The position numbers and the translations under genes were made by a program. Positions 38,561-49,149 of a stretch of 64,000 nt of DNA are shown one piece after another. Under the pieces are notes generated by a model. That model was not told where the DNA came from. It saw nothing but the letters and a program-made list of their open reading frames with translations, and ran no database searches. Every line of letters begins with the position of its first letter. Position 1 is the stretch's first letter. Source of the stretch: an uncultured Pelagibacteraceae bacterium. Lineage in GTDB: Bacteria; Pseudomonadota; Alphaproteobacteria; Pelagibacterales; Pelagibacteraceae. The stretch lies in contig CACCGK010000001.1 of NCBI GenBank assembly GCA_902545555.1, forward strand, positions 124,001 to 188,000. The letters run 5' to 3'.

Positions 38561-39131
38561 AAGAATTTACGAAAAAGGGATAACATTACTAGAAGCACTA
38601 GTTTCCACAGCTATTATTGGTATTGGCTTTGTTGCAATATTTCAAATGGTTAATTATTCCGTTCAATCTATCGATACTTCAGGTGAGAGAACAAAATCTA
38701 ATTATTTAGTAGGGATGGTAGCAGAAGACTTAATTGCTGAAAAAAACTCAACTTCCCCTACAAAAGATGTTAAATTAATGGATTATTTAGTTTCAAATAA
38801 AATATCAGGTACTAAATCATCTTGGAGAATGGGTAGCTGCTCAACTGGAACCTCAACAACAGGTTCATTTACTAATACTGCTCAAAATAAATTTAAAAAA
38901 TGGGATGACAGATTTTCTAAAAGAAGAATTAAATGTAAAGGATCACAAGATATAAAATTTTTAAAGGTTTTCGATATCTGTAACAACGGTGCATCTGGAA
39001 ATAATTGTACTTATAATAACACGCAGCGTTATCAAAACACTGGAATTTATGAAAAATGGTATTTAGGAAAAATGGAAGTAAACATGAATGATGGTAGCAA
39101 GAAAAAATATCTTTATTTTCAAATTCATTAA
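38508..39131 (+). CDS. Minor pilin (PilV-like)
   Basis: EKGITLLEALVSTAIIGIGFVAIFQMVNYSVQ; between FimT-like and PilW-like genes. Confidence 0.8.
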   Translation: MVQLLNIKEVKVIGQLDKRIYEKGITLLEALVSTAIIGIGFVAIFQMVNYSVQSIDTSGERTKSNYLVGMVAEDLIAEKNSTSPTKDVKLMDYLVSNKISGTKSSWRMGSCSTGTSTTGSFTNTAQNKFKKWDDRFSKRRIKCKGSQDIKFLKVFDICNNGASGNNCTYNNTQRYQNTGIYEKWYLGKMEVNMNDGSKKKYLYFQIH

Positions 39132-39971
39132 ATGAAAAAAAAATTAAGTACAATTGCTGGTGTAACTTTAATTGAAATTTTAATTGGTATTTTAATTTCT
39201 GTGGTGATGATGGCAGCAATGTTTACATCATATACAGTTGTTAATAACTCTTACTCTCAAGTTGCTGATCGAGCAAAAATTTCTACAGCTGGGAGAGATG
39301 TTATAGGAATGTTATTAAGAGATATACGACTTGCTGGATTTAAATATCATAATGATAATATTCCCACATCAAACGAACATGCTCCTATCGTTATTACCAA
39401 ATCAAGTAACTTTGCTCAGTCATGTGATAAAATAGAAATAGTTTTTGGAACTATAGCAGGTAAACCAACTGGCAATCCTTTAAAGTACGAATATGAAAGA
39501 TATAAAATTACTTATGAGTGTAAAAAATCAAAAATTCCAAATAAGTCTGCTCCACCCTTGCCAGGAAATAAGTATCCTCCAATTGATGCATTTGCAATTT
39601 ATAAATCAAAAGAAAAATGGAACACTTCAAGAAATAATTGGGACAATGGTAGCACTGATAGTAATCCTAAAACTTACGGACCATCATTAGTTGCAGATTA
39701 TATCAGTGATTTAGTTTTTAATGCAATTGATGACAAAGGTTTGTTAATCAAACCGCCTCCTACACCAACGAATGCAACAAAAGATAAATTATATAAAATT
39801 AAAACTATTGATATTGCTTTAACTGTAAGATCGACAAAAGATTTTTTTAGAACTTCAAAATTAAGAGAAATTCTTGCAATGACGGACACATCAAGAAATA
39901 TAAAAAAAACTGATAAATTTTTAAGAGATACAATTGTTGTAACTGCTCACGCTAGGAATATTGGTCTATGA
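39132..39971 (+). CDS. Minor pilin (PilW-like)
   Basis: AGVTLIEILIGILISVVMMAAMFTSYTVVNNSYSQVADRAKISTAGRDVIGMLLRDIRLAGF. Confidence 0.87.
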   Translation: MKKKLSTIAGVTLIEILIGILISVVMMAAMFTSYTVVNNSYSQVADRAKISTAGRDVIGMLLRDIRLAGFKYHNDNIPTSNEHAPIVITKSSNFAQSCDKIEIVFGTIAGKPTGNPLKYEYERYKITYECKKSKIPNKSAPPLPGNKYPPIDAFAIYKSKEKWNTSRNNWDNGSTDSNPKTYGPSLVADYISDLVFNAIDDKGLLIKPPPTPTNATKDKLYKIKTIDIALTVRSTKDFFRTSKLREILAMTDTSRNIKKTDKFLRDTIVVTAHARNIGL

Positions 39972-40693
39972 TTAAAAAAAATGAAAAAGGTTTTGCGTTA
40001 GTCCTCTCTTTAGTTTTAATGCTAGCAATGTCTTTAATGGGTGGAGCGCTTATTGTTATGTCTGCAAGTGACCATCAAAGCAATAATAAGAGTGATGAGT
40101 ATCAACAAACTTTTTATGTAGCAGAAACTGCTTTGTTAGAAGGTGAAAAATATGTGGTCAATCAATTTTTAGGTCCTTGGAATCCTTCCAATCATAAAAG
40201 AAATGTTGGAAGTAGAAATTTACCTACTAATCAGAAATCTACTTTTAATGGTCAAATGACAAAAGTTAATTACAGTTCATCTGATAAATATTATTTTAAT
40301 ACTTCAAATTATTGTTTTAATAGTTTTCCAGATAAACCAGACAATCTTAAAGTTGTTGTTGGTGAAAGTTGGAATTTTGGTGATGTCATTCGAGATAGTT
40401 TTAATAACAATGCTTCTCAAGCAGAGAAGGATGAGGCTGAAAGATTAAAGGGTTATTATTATGAATACTTTATTACCAATATAGGAGCTGCTCCATTTAA
40501 AGGATCAGGATCTAGTGTTAAAAAACAAGCAGGAAATAGCGGTCTAAATGGTATGGCTTATAGGATATTTGGCTGTGGAATAAAGGCTGAAGAGCATGGA
40601 TTTAACAAAAATAACCAAAAACACTCTATTAATTCTGGGTCTAAAAAAAGAATAATTGTAGCCCTAGAAAGTGTAGTTGTTTTACCAAAATAG
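39968..40693 (+). CDS. Minor pilin / pilus assembly protein (PilX-like)
   Basis: EKGFALVLSLVLMLAMSLMGGALIVMSASDHQSNNKSDEYQQTFYVAETALLEGE. Confidence 0.85.
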   Translation: MIKKNEKGFALVLSLVLMLAMSLMGGALIVMSASDHQSNNKSDEYQQTFYVAETALLEGEKYVVNQFLGPWNPSNHKRNVGSRNLPTNQKSTFNGQMTKVNYSSSDKYYFNTSNYCFNSFPDKPDNLKVVVGESWNFGDVIRDSFNNNASQAEKDEAERLKGYYYEYFITNIGAAPFKGSGSSVKKQAGNSGLNGMAYRIFGCGIKAEEHGFNKNNQKHSINSGSKKRIIVALESVVVLPK

Positions 40694-40749
40694 ACCAATT
40701 TGAACGGTTTTAAAGTCTAATTAAATTTTGTTATATTATAAATTAAAGA

Positions 40750-41289
40750 ATGAAAATTTTAATAAAATCTTTTTTAATTATAATTTTATCAATTAATCTT
40801 GCCTATTCAGCTTGCGATCTAATAGCAGAATTTGGGGAAAAAAAAGAAGTTTTTGAGAAAAGAGAAATTGCTACAAGACCATTTCCAATGGAATATGCTG
40901 AATTAGATGTTTATCCTATTTTAGCAAATGATGTTTGCCCTAACCAAAAATTAAACGATGTAGGCATTGAATATAGATTTTTAAATGACGAATTGGTTGC
41001 AGTTAATTTTGTTGCTTTAAATGATGATCGAAATTTAGTAACTGAAAAATTGACATTAATGAATTATGTAAAAAAAAATTATCAAAAGTTTGATACTGGA
41101 AACAATCCAAACTCTTATGAAGGAGTGGAGGTAATTGAAAAATCAAATTTATTTATTGTATATCAAAGATTAACTGGTGATGACGGGATTAAAAATGAGC
41201 AGATCTATATTTCAACACCTAAGCTAGATGAAAAATTGTCAAAATTCTATGCTAAAAAAGAAATTGAAGATTTGAAGAATTCACAATGA
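40750..41289 (+). CDS. Secreted hypothetical protein in the minor-pilin/PilY1 string
   Basis: Signal peptide MKILIKSFLIIILSINLAYSAC; stop overlaps PilY1 start. Confidence 0.75.
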   Translation: MKILIKSFLIIILSINLAYSACDLIAEFGEKKEVFEKREIATRPFPMEYAELDVYPILANDVCPNQKLNDVGIEYRFLNDELVAVNFVALNDDRNLVTEKLTLMNYVKKNYQKFDTGNNPNSYEGVEVIEKSNLFIVYQRLTGDDGIKNEQIYISTPKLDEKLSKFYAKKEIEDLKNSQ

Positions 41290-44200
41290 AATTAAAAAAA
41301 ATAATATTTAGTTTTTTATTTATATTTTTAACAACTGAAAATTTATTTGCTAAAGCACTGCCTCCTGGAACTGGTATTGGAGATGTTCCTGCAAACGTAT
41401 TAATCTTACTTGATAAATCTGGAAGTATGGGTTGGCGAATGAGTGGGGGAACCGCAAGTATGAGATATCCTTATGATACAGATGCGGATAGTAATGGTGA
41501 CATTCTTGTTTCACAATATAATAGAGATGGTGTTAAAAAGTTTTTATACAATACAGCCACAACAGATAGTGGATTTGGAAATAATGGAGTTTCAGGAAAA
41601 GGAAATCAAAAGTATGAAGGCAATAGGAATTGTAGAACCTCCTATTCTTATAGCGGTGAAACACATAACGATATTTATTACACAACCGCTCTTTATGAAA
41701 GAGCTGTTGTTGGAATAAGAGCTAGTGATGGAAGGTGTATGGTTAAGTATAACGTGGGTGGTTATCCTTATAATATGACAATAGACTCTGGAAAGATATT
41801 TGTGGGGGGTTCATTTGGCTTTAAGGTTATAGATATAAATTCTGGCTCAATAAGAAATTGTAATGCTAATTATCAATTAAGGTATAGTTACGGAACCACA
41901 ATTGATGCTGGAAATATATTTTCATACAGAGGTAATAGAATTTATAAATTCCCATTAAATCAATCTGGAATGTGTCCTTCAACATCTGGTCAAAGTTTTT
42001 ATTATCCTGGAGGCAGTTATGTTGGATTGCAACATGTTGGGGGAAATCAGATATGGACTCTTTCATGGAACGGTAGCTGGATAAGAAAAATTCAAGTTAA
42101 TAATTCAGGGACTGGATATAGTATTTTAATAAATAAAGGTAAGAGAAGTAGATCAGCATCATCTACTAGCAACTTGTATTTTTACTATCCGTGGGGATTA
42201 GGATATGATGATACAAATAATAGATTACTTGGTGCAAACTTAAATAATGGTCAAGTTCATGTGATGGATCAAAATGCTGGTTGGATTAAGTCTATCGGTG
42301 GAGCTCCAAAAACAAGAATGCAAGCAGCGTATGAAGCTATTGAAGCAATAGTAAAAGACTCTTCATTAACCTCTGGGGTAGATTTTGGATTTGCTTACTG
42401 GTCTGCCGGAGCTTCTGGTTTTAATAGATGGCATGGAGACCATAAAACAGGGCAAGGATATTCAACACCTTGTAACTATTATAATTGTCTTAAAGTCCCT
42501 ATTTATAAAGGCGGTGCTGCTCAAATTGCTAAAATGATAAGGACAGTTAATCCGGGTGGAGGTACGCACTTAGACTCAGCAATGAGAATTGCATCAAGGT
42601 ATTATAAAAATACTACTTATTCACCTATAGATAAAAATCTAGATTGTCAAAATTCTTATGTAATTTTAATTGGTGATGGAGATTGGTTCAGTCATACTCA
42701 TAAAAGAGGTTTAAAAATAGTTAAAGATCTTTACAGTACTAATAAGATTAAAACTTTCGCAATTGCATTTGGTACCGGTATCAGTGCAAATGGATACAGA
42801 TATTTCCAAGACGTTGCAAAAGCAGGCGGCACAGGTAAGTCAATTGTAGCTACGACTGGAGCTGCATTAACTTCTCAACTTAAAGCTAAAATTGGAGAAA
42901 TCATTGCTGAAAAACTTTCGTTTACTGCTCCTGCAATTACAGCAACAATTGAAAAAGGTGGATCTTTATACCAAGCTCAATTTGATTACCAACAAAATAA
43001 AGAATGGATAGGAACACTTACCAGAACAAAAATAAATCCAGATGGAAGTATTGATGAAAATCACGTTGATAACTGGTCTGCGGCTGATGTAGTTCCACAA
43101 CCAAGCTCAAGAAAAATCTGGAGCATAATTCCAGGTACTGATTATAAAGCAGATTATAATAACTTTAGAGATACATATGCTACAGAAATTGGAAATGTAT
43201 TATCATTATATGAAAATGATATTCAAGATTACCATAGAAAAACAGATTCTCCTGGTGGGTCAAGTTTAAATAGAAGGTGTGCAAGTTCTGCTGGAGTTCT
43301 AGATGGAACAGATGATGATTTAAAAGGATTAATAAATTTTATAAGAGGAACAGACTATTTTGACTACGATGGGGATTGCAATCTTACTGAAAAGAGAACA
43401 CAAGACGGAAAAAATATTTATCTAGGTGATATTTATCACTCACAGTTAATTGTAATAGGTGCGCCTTCTGCAGAAACGCAATTTCAAAATATAAATCAAG
43501 AAGCTTACTTTAGAAATGTAAATGGATATACTGCATGGAAAGACTCTCTAAAAGCAAGAGATAATAATCCTGTTATTTATGCTGGCTCTAATAGTGGAAT
43601 TCTTCATGCATTTGATGCAAACACTGGAAAAGAAAAATGGGGATTTGTTCCACCATTAGTTGCTCCATATTTGCCTTTGGTTATGAATAACAATTTAAAT
43701 CTTGCAAAAGGGGGAGGATCAAACGCAATCTTTGGAGTTGACGGTTCAATTGTTGCACACGATATGTATTTTAAATCTCCATTAGATACTTCTAAAAAAT
43801 GGCACACAATTTTGTTTGTTCCTTATGGACGAGGTGGTGCTGGAATGAGTGTATTAGATGTAACTAATCCAGACAAACCTTTACACTTATGGTCAATTTT
43901 TAATGATAAAATTAATCATAGAGTATACAGAGTAGATCATAATCAAGTTATTTATAATTATGATTATATTGGTAAATCGTATTCTCTTGCTTCATTTGCT
44001 GAAGCTATAGAAGTTACAGATAAATATAATGATAACAATAGTGTATCTAATACATGTAACACATCGCTAACGACATCATGTTATAAGGGGAAAAAATGGA
44101 CTTTCCCAGTTCAAGGAATTAAGAAAAGCGATATTACAGTCACCTTTAACGATAAAAATTATACTAATTTTAATGTAACAACGAATTCAAGTGGTGATAC

Positions 44201-45446
44201 GGAAATCACTTTTGGAACTGACATGACCTACTCAGCAGATCCTGGGGATACAAATACAAGTTCTATGCTTGGTGTGTTTATAAAAGCAGGATCAAAGGCT
44301 ACAGGTGTACAAACAAATCCAGAGTTTGATTATAGTGAGTTAGGTGAAACATGGTCAGATCCAAGAATATTCAGAATTCCAAATAATGGTGCTGGAGATA
44401 ATAATATTCTTGATGATGTATATGTGGCTGCTATGGGTGGTGGTTACGGAACTCAGTTCGAGGGTGTTGGATCTAATTTAACTTTAATAAATTTAGAAGA
44501 TGAAACAAACCCTGGAAGTTTATATAAAAGAATACAAATAGAAGACACTGACGCTAGTGATATTGTAAATTCAGTTCCTTCATCTATAGTTTTAGTAACA
44601 CCTGATACAGCATCTGGAGTTAATTATTCTGGAGGTTTAGCTTATGTTAGTGATCTAGAGGGAAAGATAACTAAAGTGAATCTAACTAATATGAGTGATG
44701 ATAATAGTGGAAATCCAATTAAAATTTATGACACTACAACATTGTTTAACGCTGGTTCAACAAAAGCAAACGGAAGATATATGTATCACGCTATGGATGC
44801 AACCATTGGGGATACGACAAATTCCATGTGGTTGTTTGCTGGAACTGGTGATTACGAAAGAATAAATGATACTACTTCTGGAGTACAAAACTTCATGCTA
44901 GGAATTAAAGATCAAAATTATCCATTCTTTAAAGATGTAGCAGTGCCAGCAAAAGCTGATACCATTACAAAATGTAAAAATACCACTGATGATACATCAG
45001 GAGCTAATTGTCCTCAAAATGCTGACAAAGGTTGGTATATAAATTTAAAAGATTACGCGAAAGTTTCTGCTGAACCGACTGTATATCGGGGTCAAGTCTA
45101 CTTTCCAATATATGAACCAACAAAATCTGTAAACAAATGTAGCTTAGGTGACGCTTATATCTGTGGTGTTGACGATGAATGTGGAACAAATATTTCATCT
45201 GAGCTTGGACAAAGTTTGGGTAAAAAGAATAAATGTGCGTGGGTTGGGCAAGGAGTATTATCTAAAATCGTAACATTTGGAGATACTCTTTTTGCTAACA
45301 TAGCAGGTAAAGTAGATTGTAGTAAAATAACAGATCAAAAGAAAAAGAAAGAATGTGAAGACAGTAAAAAGAAAGATTTAATAAGTATTAAAGCTGGTTC
45401 AGGCCAGGTTAGTACTTATCGAAATTCTTGGAGACATAACTTTTAG
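41286..45446 (+). CDS. pilY1: PilY1-like pilus tip/adhesin protein, 1386 aa, with vWA MIDAS and C-terminal propeller
   Basis: NVLILLDKSGSMG MIDAS; PVIYAGSNSGILHAFDANTGKEKWGFVPPLVAPYLPLV and VDGSIVAHDMYF...GRGGAGMSVLDVTNPDKPLHLW typical of PilY1. Confidence 0.93.
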   Translation: MKLKKIIFSFLFIFLTTENLFAKALPPGTGIGDVPANVLILLDKSGSMGWRMSGGTASMRYPYDTDADSNGDILVSQYNRDGVKKFLYNTATTDSGFGNNGVSGKGNQKYEGNRNCRTSYSYSGETHNDIYYTTALYERAVVGIRASDGRCMVKYNVGGYPYNMTIDSGKIFVGGSFGFKVIDINSGSIRNCNANYQLRYSYGTTIDAGNIFSYRGNRIYKFPLNQSGMCPSTSGQSFYYPGGSYVGLQHVGGNQIWTLSWNGSWIRKIQVNNSGTGYSILINKGKRSRSASSTSNLYFYYPWGLGYDDTNNRLLGANLNNGQVHVMDQNAGWIKSIGGAPKTRMQAAYEAIEAIVKDSSLTSGVDFGFAYWSAGASGFNRWHGDHKTGQGYSTPCNYYNCLKVPIYKGGAAQIAKMIRTVNPGGGTHLDSAMRIASRYYKNTTYSPIDKNLDCQNSYVILIGDGDWFSHTHKRGLKIVKDLYSTNKIKTFAIAFGTGISANGYRYFQDVAKAGGTGKSIVATTGAALTSQLKAKIGEIIAEKLSFTAPAITATIEKGGSLYQAQFDYQQNKEWIGTLTRTKINPDGSIDENHVDNWSAADVVPQPSSRKIWSIIPGTDYKADYNNFRDTYATEIGNVLSLYENDIQDYHRKTDSPGGSSLNRRCASSAGVLDGTDDDLKGLINFIRGTDYFDYDGDCNLTEKRTQDGKNIYLGDIYHSQLIVIGAPSAETQFQNINQEAYFRNVNGYTAWKDSLKARDNNPVIYAGSNSGILHAFDANTGKEKWGFVPPLVAPYLPLVMNNNLNLAKGGGSNAIFGVDGSIVAHDMYFKSPLDTSKKWHTILFVPYGRGGAGMSVLDVTNPDKPLHLWSIFNDKINHRVYRVDHNQVIYNYDYIGKSYSLASFAEAIEVTDKYNDNNSVSNTCNTSLTTSCYKGKKWTFPVQGIKKSDITVTFNDKNYTNFNVTTNSSGDTEITFGTDMTYSADPGDTNTSSMLGVFIKAGSKATGVQTNPEFDYSELGETWSDPRIFRIPNNGAGDNNILDDVYVAAMGGGYGTQFEGVGSNLTLINLEDETNPGSLYKRIQIEDTDASDIVNSVPSSIVLVTPDTASGVNYSGGLAYVSDLEGKITKVNLTNMSDDNSGNPIKIYDTTTLFNAGSTKANGRYMYHAMDATIGDTTNSMWLFAGTGDYERINDTTSGVQNFMLGIKDQNYPFFKDVAVPAKADTITKCKNTTDDTSGANCPQNADKGWYINLKDYAKVSAEPTVYRGQVYFPIYEPTKSVNKCSLGDAYICGVDDECGTNISSELGQSLGKKNKCAWVGQGVLSKIVTFGDTLFANIAGKVDCSKITDQKKKKECEDSKKKDLISIKAGSGQVSTYRNSWRHNF

Positions 45447-45474
45447 TAAAAGTTAATTTTTACACCAACCGTCT

Positions 45475-45951
45475 TTATTGAATAATAGACTCTATAACTT
45501 TACCATCACAAAGAGTTCTTATTCTAAATTGTGTTGCGGAAATATCATGATAAAAAGTTTGACCCTCAGTGGTTGGTGATGAACTATTACCCATCCAATC
45601 ATAACCCCAATGATTATTTGGCGTATAGGGATTTTTTAAAATATTAGTCATGTGAATTCCTACTTTTTGAGCTAAAGATATGAATGTTCCTGAACAATTA
45701 AAATCATACTCCGCTCCTTCTTTAAATCCAGAATACCAATTTTTTAATTTGATGGTTTGATTGAATTCGCAAAATGCACTTTTTTCTAATATAGTTTTTA
45801 CAATTTTTTTATGATTATCTCTGCACGCATTATGTTTAGCACTACTCGTATATCCACTATAAGCAACTACTCCAACTGCAGCTAGAATACCGATGATTGC
45901 TACTACGACTAGGAGTTCTATTAAGGTGAAGCCTTTTAACTTGCTTGGCAT
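45475..45951 (-). CDS. Type IV pilin-like prepilin
   Basis: KLKGFTLIELLVVVAIIGILAAVGVVAYSGYTSSAKHNACRDNHKKIV. Confidence 0.9.
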   Translation of the reverse strand: MPSKLKGFTLIELLVVVAIIGILAAVGVVAYSGYTSSAKHNACRDNHKKIVKTILEKSAFCEFNQTIKLKNWYSGFKEGAEYDFNCSGTFISLAQKVGIHMTNILKNPYTPNNHWGYDWMGNSSSPTTEGQTFYHDISATQFRIRTLCDGKVIESIIQ

Positions 45952-46460
45952 ATTTCTTCCTTTAAAACTAAAGTGTCAATATTCATTGATAAAGTTATAC
46001 AACCATTTCCTGTTTGATTTTTTCCCTTTAAATGAACTACGCCTTTTGTTGAATTTGATGTTGCAATAGAACCACTTCTACAAGTGGTATCACCCATTGT
46101 TAAATTTTTTGTTGAACTAATATACGGTGATACATACTTGTCTCCATAATATAAATCTGAACACTTTCCTTTATCAAACCAACCATCCATCATATTTCCC
46201 TCATTAAATTGGAAGCAAGATAAATTATATATGGGACCTCCATTATAACTAGCAAACTTTAATCTATCTGATGACTCCGTTTCACATTTTATGTAAGTTA
46301 ATTTTATTGATTTAGATACGTTTTTAAATTGTAGCTCTGATGATGTCCTTTTTGCCGATGCTGTATACCCATTATAAGCAACTACTCCTACTGCAGCTAA
46401 AATACCTATGATTGCTACTACGACTAGGAGTTCTATAAGGGTGAAGCCTTTTTGTTTCAT
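45936..46460 (-). CDS. Type IV pilin-like prepilin
   Basis: MKQKGFTLIELLVVVAIIGILAAVGVVAYNGYTASAKRTSSELQFKNVSKSIK; stop overlaps the next pilin start. Confidence 0.9.
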   Translation of the reverse strand: MKQKGFTLIELLVVVAIIGILAAVGVVAYNGYTASAKRTSSELQFKNVSKSIKLTYIKCETESSDRLKFASYNGGPIYNLSCFQFNEGNMMDGWFDKGKCSDLYYGDKYVSPYISSTKNLTMGDTTCRSGSIATSNSTKGVVHLKGKNQTGNGCITLSMNIDTLVLKEEICQAS

Positions 46461-46522
46461 TCGAAATTATAATTCTAACTTAATCTTATTGAAATTCTAT
46501 TTGCAATATTAAATAATTAATT

Positions 46523-46978
46523 ATGAAATTTAAAATTAGTATTCAACCAAAAATTGCATATTATTTATCAATAGTTTTAACTTTAATTTTATTTTTTTAT
46601 TTTTCATACAAAGGTGTAATTGCATATTTTATTCACAAAGAGCTCTATGGAGGTGGAATAGATATTCTCGTAACCTTAAGGGCAACACTGGCAGGAGTAA
46701 TGTTGTTTTTATCTTTATTACTTTTACAATTTTCTAAAATCAAAGATTTAAAAAGTCATAGAACAATTTTAAATGGAATTTTTATTGGTTGGTCTACAAT
46801 AATTATTTTATTAATAATATTAAATCCCAATTTAATCTATTTTATAATTATGAGTGGACTTGGATCAATTTTTTCATTGATAACTTTATTAAGTTTAGCC
46901 GACCAAATTAAAGAAGAAAAAAATTCTCTTACAGATAAAGAGATATATCTTTTGCAAAAACTAGCTAATAAAAAATAA
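46523..46978 (+). CDS. Integral membrane protein, about 4 TM, unknown function
   Basis: Multiple hydrophobic segments; DUF4345-like organisation possible but not established. Confidence 0.65.
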   Translation: MKFKISIQPKIAYYLSIVLTLILFFYFSYKGVIAYFIHKELYGGGIDILVTLRATLAGVMLFLSLLLLQFSKIKDLKSHRTILNGIFIGWSTIIILLIILNPNLIYFIIMSGLGSIFSLITLLSLADQIKEEKNSLTDKEIYLLQKLANKK

Positions 46979-47052
46979 GTTAAGTTAAAATTTAAATAAC
47001 TTTAAAAAGCTTAAATATTTATTAATAAAAATTGATCCATTATTTAATCAAT

Positions 47053-49107
47053 TTAATTCATGTTTTTAATTAATAACTTATTTTCAGTTTTTATTTTTTG
47101 ATTTTCTTTTATCAATTGAATAATTAAGTCTTTCATTGCCTGATTTTCTTTATTTAATTTGTTAGCAACCAATGCAAGTCTTTCGTTTTCTCTTACAACC
47201 TGAAGCTGATCAAAGAGGCTCTCAAGTTCAGGATCTAATTTTTCATCTTCTTTTCTTTGCATTGCTCTTTTTTTAGCAACTCTTTGAAGCTTTTTACTAA
47301 TAGATAAATTTAAATTATTATTAATTATTTTATCCATATTACTATGTTCAAAATTTAGGCTTAAACTAATATCCTCTGTATTTTTAGTTAAAGAAAATCC
47401 AATTTTTTTTGTAACAGCTCCATTCATTGTATGATTTTGCGATATATCTTCTTTTAATCCTGCACCATTAATATCATTTATTTTAATTTTACCACTCAAT
47501 GTTTTATTAAATGCTAAACCAGCATATGGTTTTAAAATAAAGCCATTCTGGTTATTTATTGAAAACTCAACATCAAAACCAGCACCTAATACTTGATCAA
47601 TTGCTTCATCAACTGATAAATCTCCATGGGTAAAATTTGATATATATTTTGGTAGTCGATGAGCACCATATTCACCAATTATTGTTAATGATAAATCATT
47701 ATTATTTTGAATTTTTCTATTTAATTTATAATTAGAATGCAAAGCAAAAAACTGACTTAAAAAATTATTTCTTATTATTTGATCAGACTCAGTTTCTACA
47801 TCAGTAATTTTATTACTAGAAATACCAATCAATGGCTTGATTGAAAGATTGCTAAAATTTGTTTTTATATCATAACCAAAGGCTAAGTGTTCACTTTTAC
47901 TTTTTTCCTTACTATTAAACTTAGCATTTTGCTCAAAATAAGTTAAAAAAGTTCTTGTCTTTTCTTCCTCGTATTCGTTTTTTAAAAAATAGCCAGAAAC
48001 ACCCTTTGTGGAATTTTGATAAATATTGTTTCTTTTCGATTGAGTATAAAATATTGATCTTTCTTTTATATCACTTAATGACTTAAAAATGTTATTTAAA
48101 GTATTGCTAAAAATTTCTGTTCTGTATTTTTTGTTATTACTAACAACATCTAATTCTTCTCCATAAATTCTTAAATATCCATTTGTTTCAGAATTATCTG
48201 GATCTGGATTTAAATTTGAGTCTAGAATTTCATAAGTATCGTTTCCACATAGGTTATTAATTACCCTCACATTTTGTTTCTCATGAATTTCTATGGTTTG
48301 ATCTCTTGAAATACTACAATCTAAAGTAAAGTCGAAAAATGTTACACCGGTTGTTTCGTTTTGATCACTAAGTAGAATTTTACCATCATAATATCCTTCT
48401 CCTTTTGTTATTAAATTAAATCCTGAAGTTACATTGTTATCATCGCTAATATATATTGAATTTCTATCGTTATGAGTTGTGCCAGCAATCAAACCAGAAT
48501 TAATAATTGTAGCATTATTTAATGAGCCATGACCTTTACCAAGTCTAATTCCATGTCTTAAATTTGTAATTGTTCCAGTGTTTGTTATTGTTGCATTTGT
48601 ACCATTGGTAAGGTAAATGGCAGCAGCAGATGTATTATTTGCAGAAATAGTACCACTGTTTGTAATGGTTATATCGCTAGTTTCTAGACCTTGTATAGCA
48701 TATTTTCCACCATGAATAGTTCCACTATTAACAATCTCAGTGTCATCAGTTTTCTGAACTAAAACAGCAATGCTACTGCTAGCATTTTCATTTTGAGCTG
48801 TATTTATTGTACCTGAATTAGTAATTTTATTTGTTCCAGGGGCGCTTTTCATATTTATGGTATCACCCGTTGCACTTATCAAACCATGGTTGATTACGGT
48901 TGTATTTGATGCACCAACACCATTATTTGCGCGGACTGCTTTACTTCCACTAAATACTATTGAACCAGTTGACTCAACAGTCAAGGTTTCACTTGCTCCA
49001 CAAGTTTGCTCATTAGTTATTGCGGTAGTTATTGTTGTATTACAAGTAGCATGACCTAAAGATCCGAGTGAAAAAAGAAAGAATATAATGAATAAAATCT
49101 GTTTCAT
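47053..49107 (-). CDS. Autotransporter-like protein: signal peptide, beta-helix repeats, barrel-like region, C-terminal coiled coil
   Basis: Repeated ITNSGTI/IVNSGTIHGG units; alternating strands in the second half; C-term ESLFDQLQVVRENERLALVANKLNKENQAMKDLIIQLIKENQKIKTENKLLIKN. Confidence 0.75.
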   Translation of the reverse strand: MKQILFIIFFLFSLGSLGHATCNTTITTAITNEQTCGASETLTVESTGSIVFSGSKAVRANNGVGASNTTVINHGLISATGDTINMKSAPGTNKITNSGTINTAQNENASSSIAVLVQKTDDTEIVNSGTIHGGKYAIQGLETSDITITNSGTISANNTSAAAIYLTNGTNATITNTGTITNLRHGIRLGKGHGSLNNATIINSGLIAGTTHNDRNSIYISDDNNVTSGFNLITKGEGYYDGKILLSDQNETTGVTFFDFTLDCSISRDQTIEIHEKQNVRVINNLCGNDTYEILDSNLNPDPDNSETNGYLRIYGEELDVVSNNKKYRTEIFSNTLNNIFKSLSDIKERSIFYTQSKRNNIYQNSTKGVSGYFLKNEYEEEKTRTFLTYFEQNAKFNSKEKSKSEHLAFGYDIKTNFSNLSIKPLIGISSNKITDVETESDQIIRNNFLSQFFALHSNYKLNRKIQNNNDLSLTIIGEYGAHRLPKYISNFTHGDLSVDEAIDQVLGAGFDVEFSINNQNGFILKPYAGLAFNKTLSGKIKINDINGAGLKEDISQNHTMNGAVTKKIGFSLTKNTEDISLSLNFEHSNMDKIINNNLNLSISKKLQRVAKKRAMQRKEDEKLDPELESLFDQLQVVRENERLALVANKLNKENQAMKDLIIQLIKENQKIKTENKLLIKNMN

Positions 49108-49149
49108 AAAATGTCTATAAAAGTTTTTTTATTTACATATATTTTTAAA

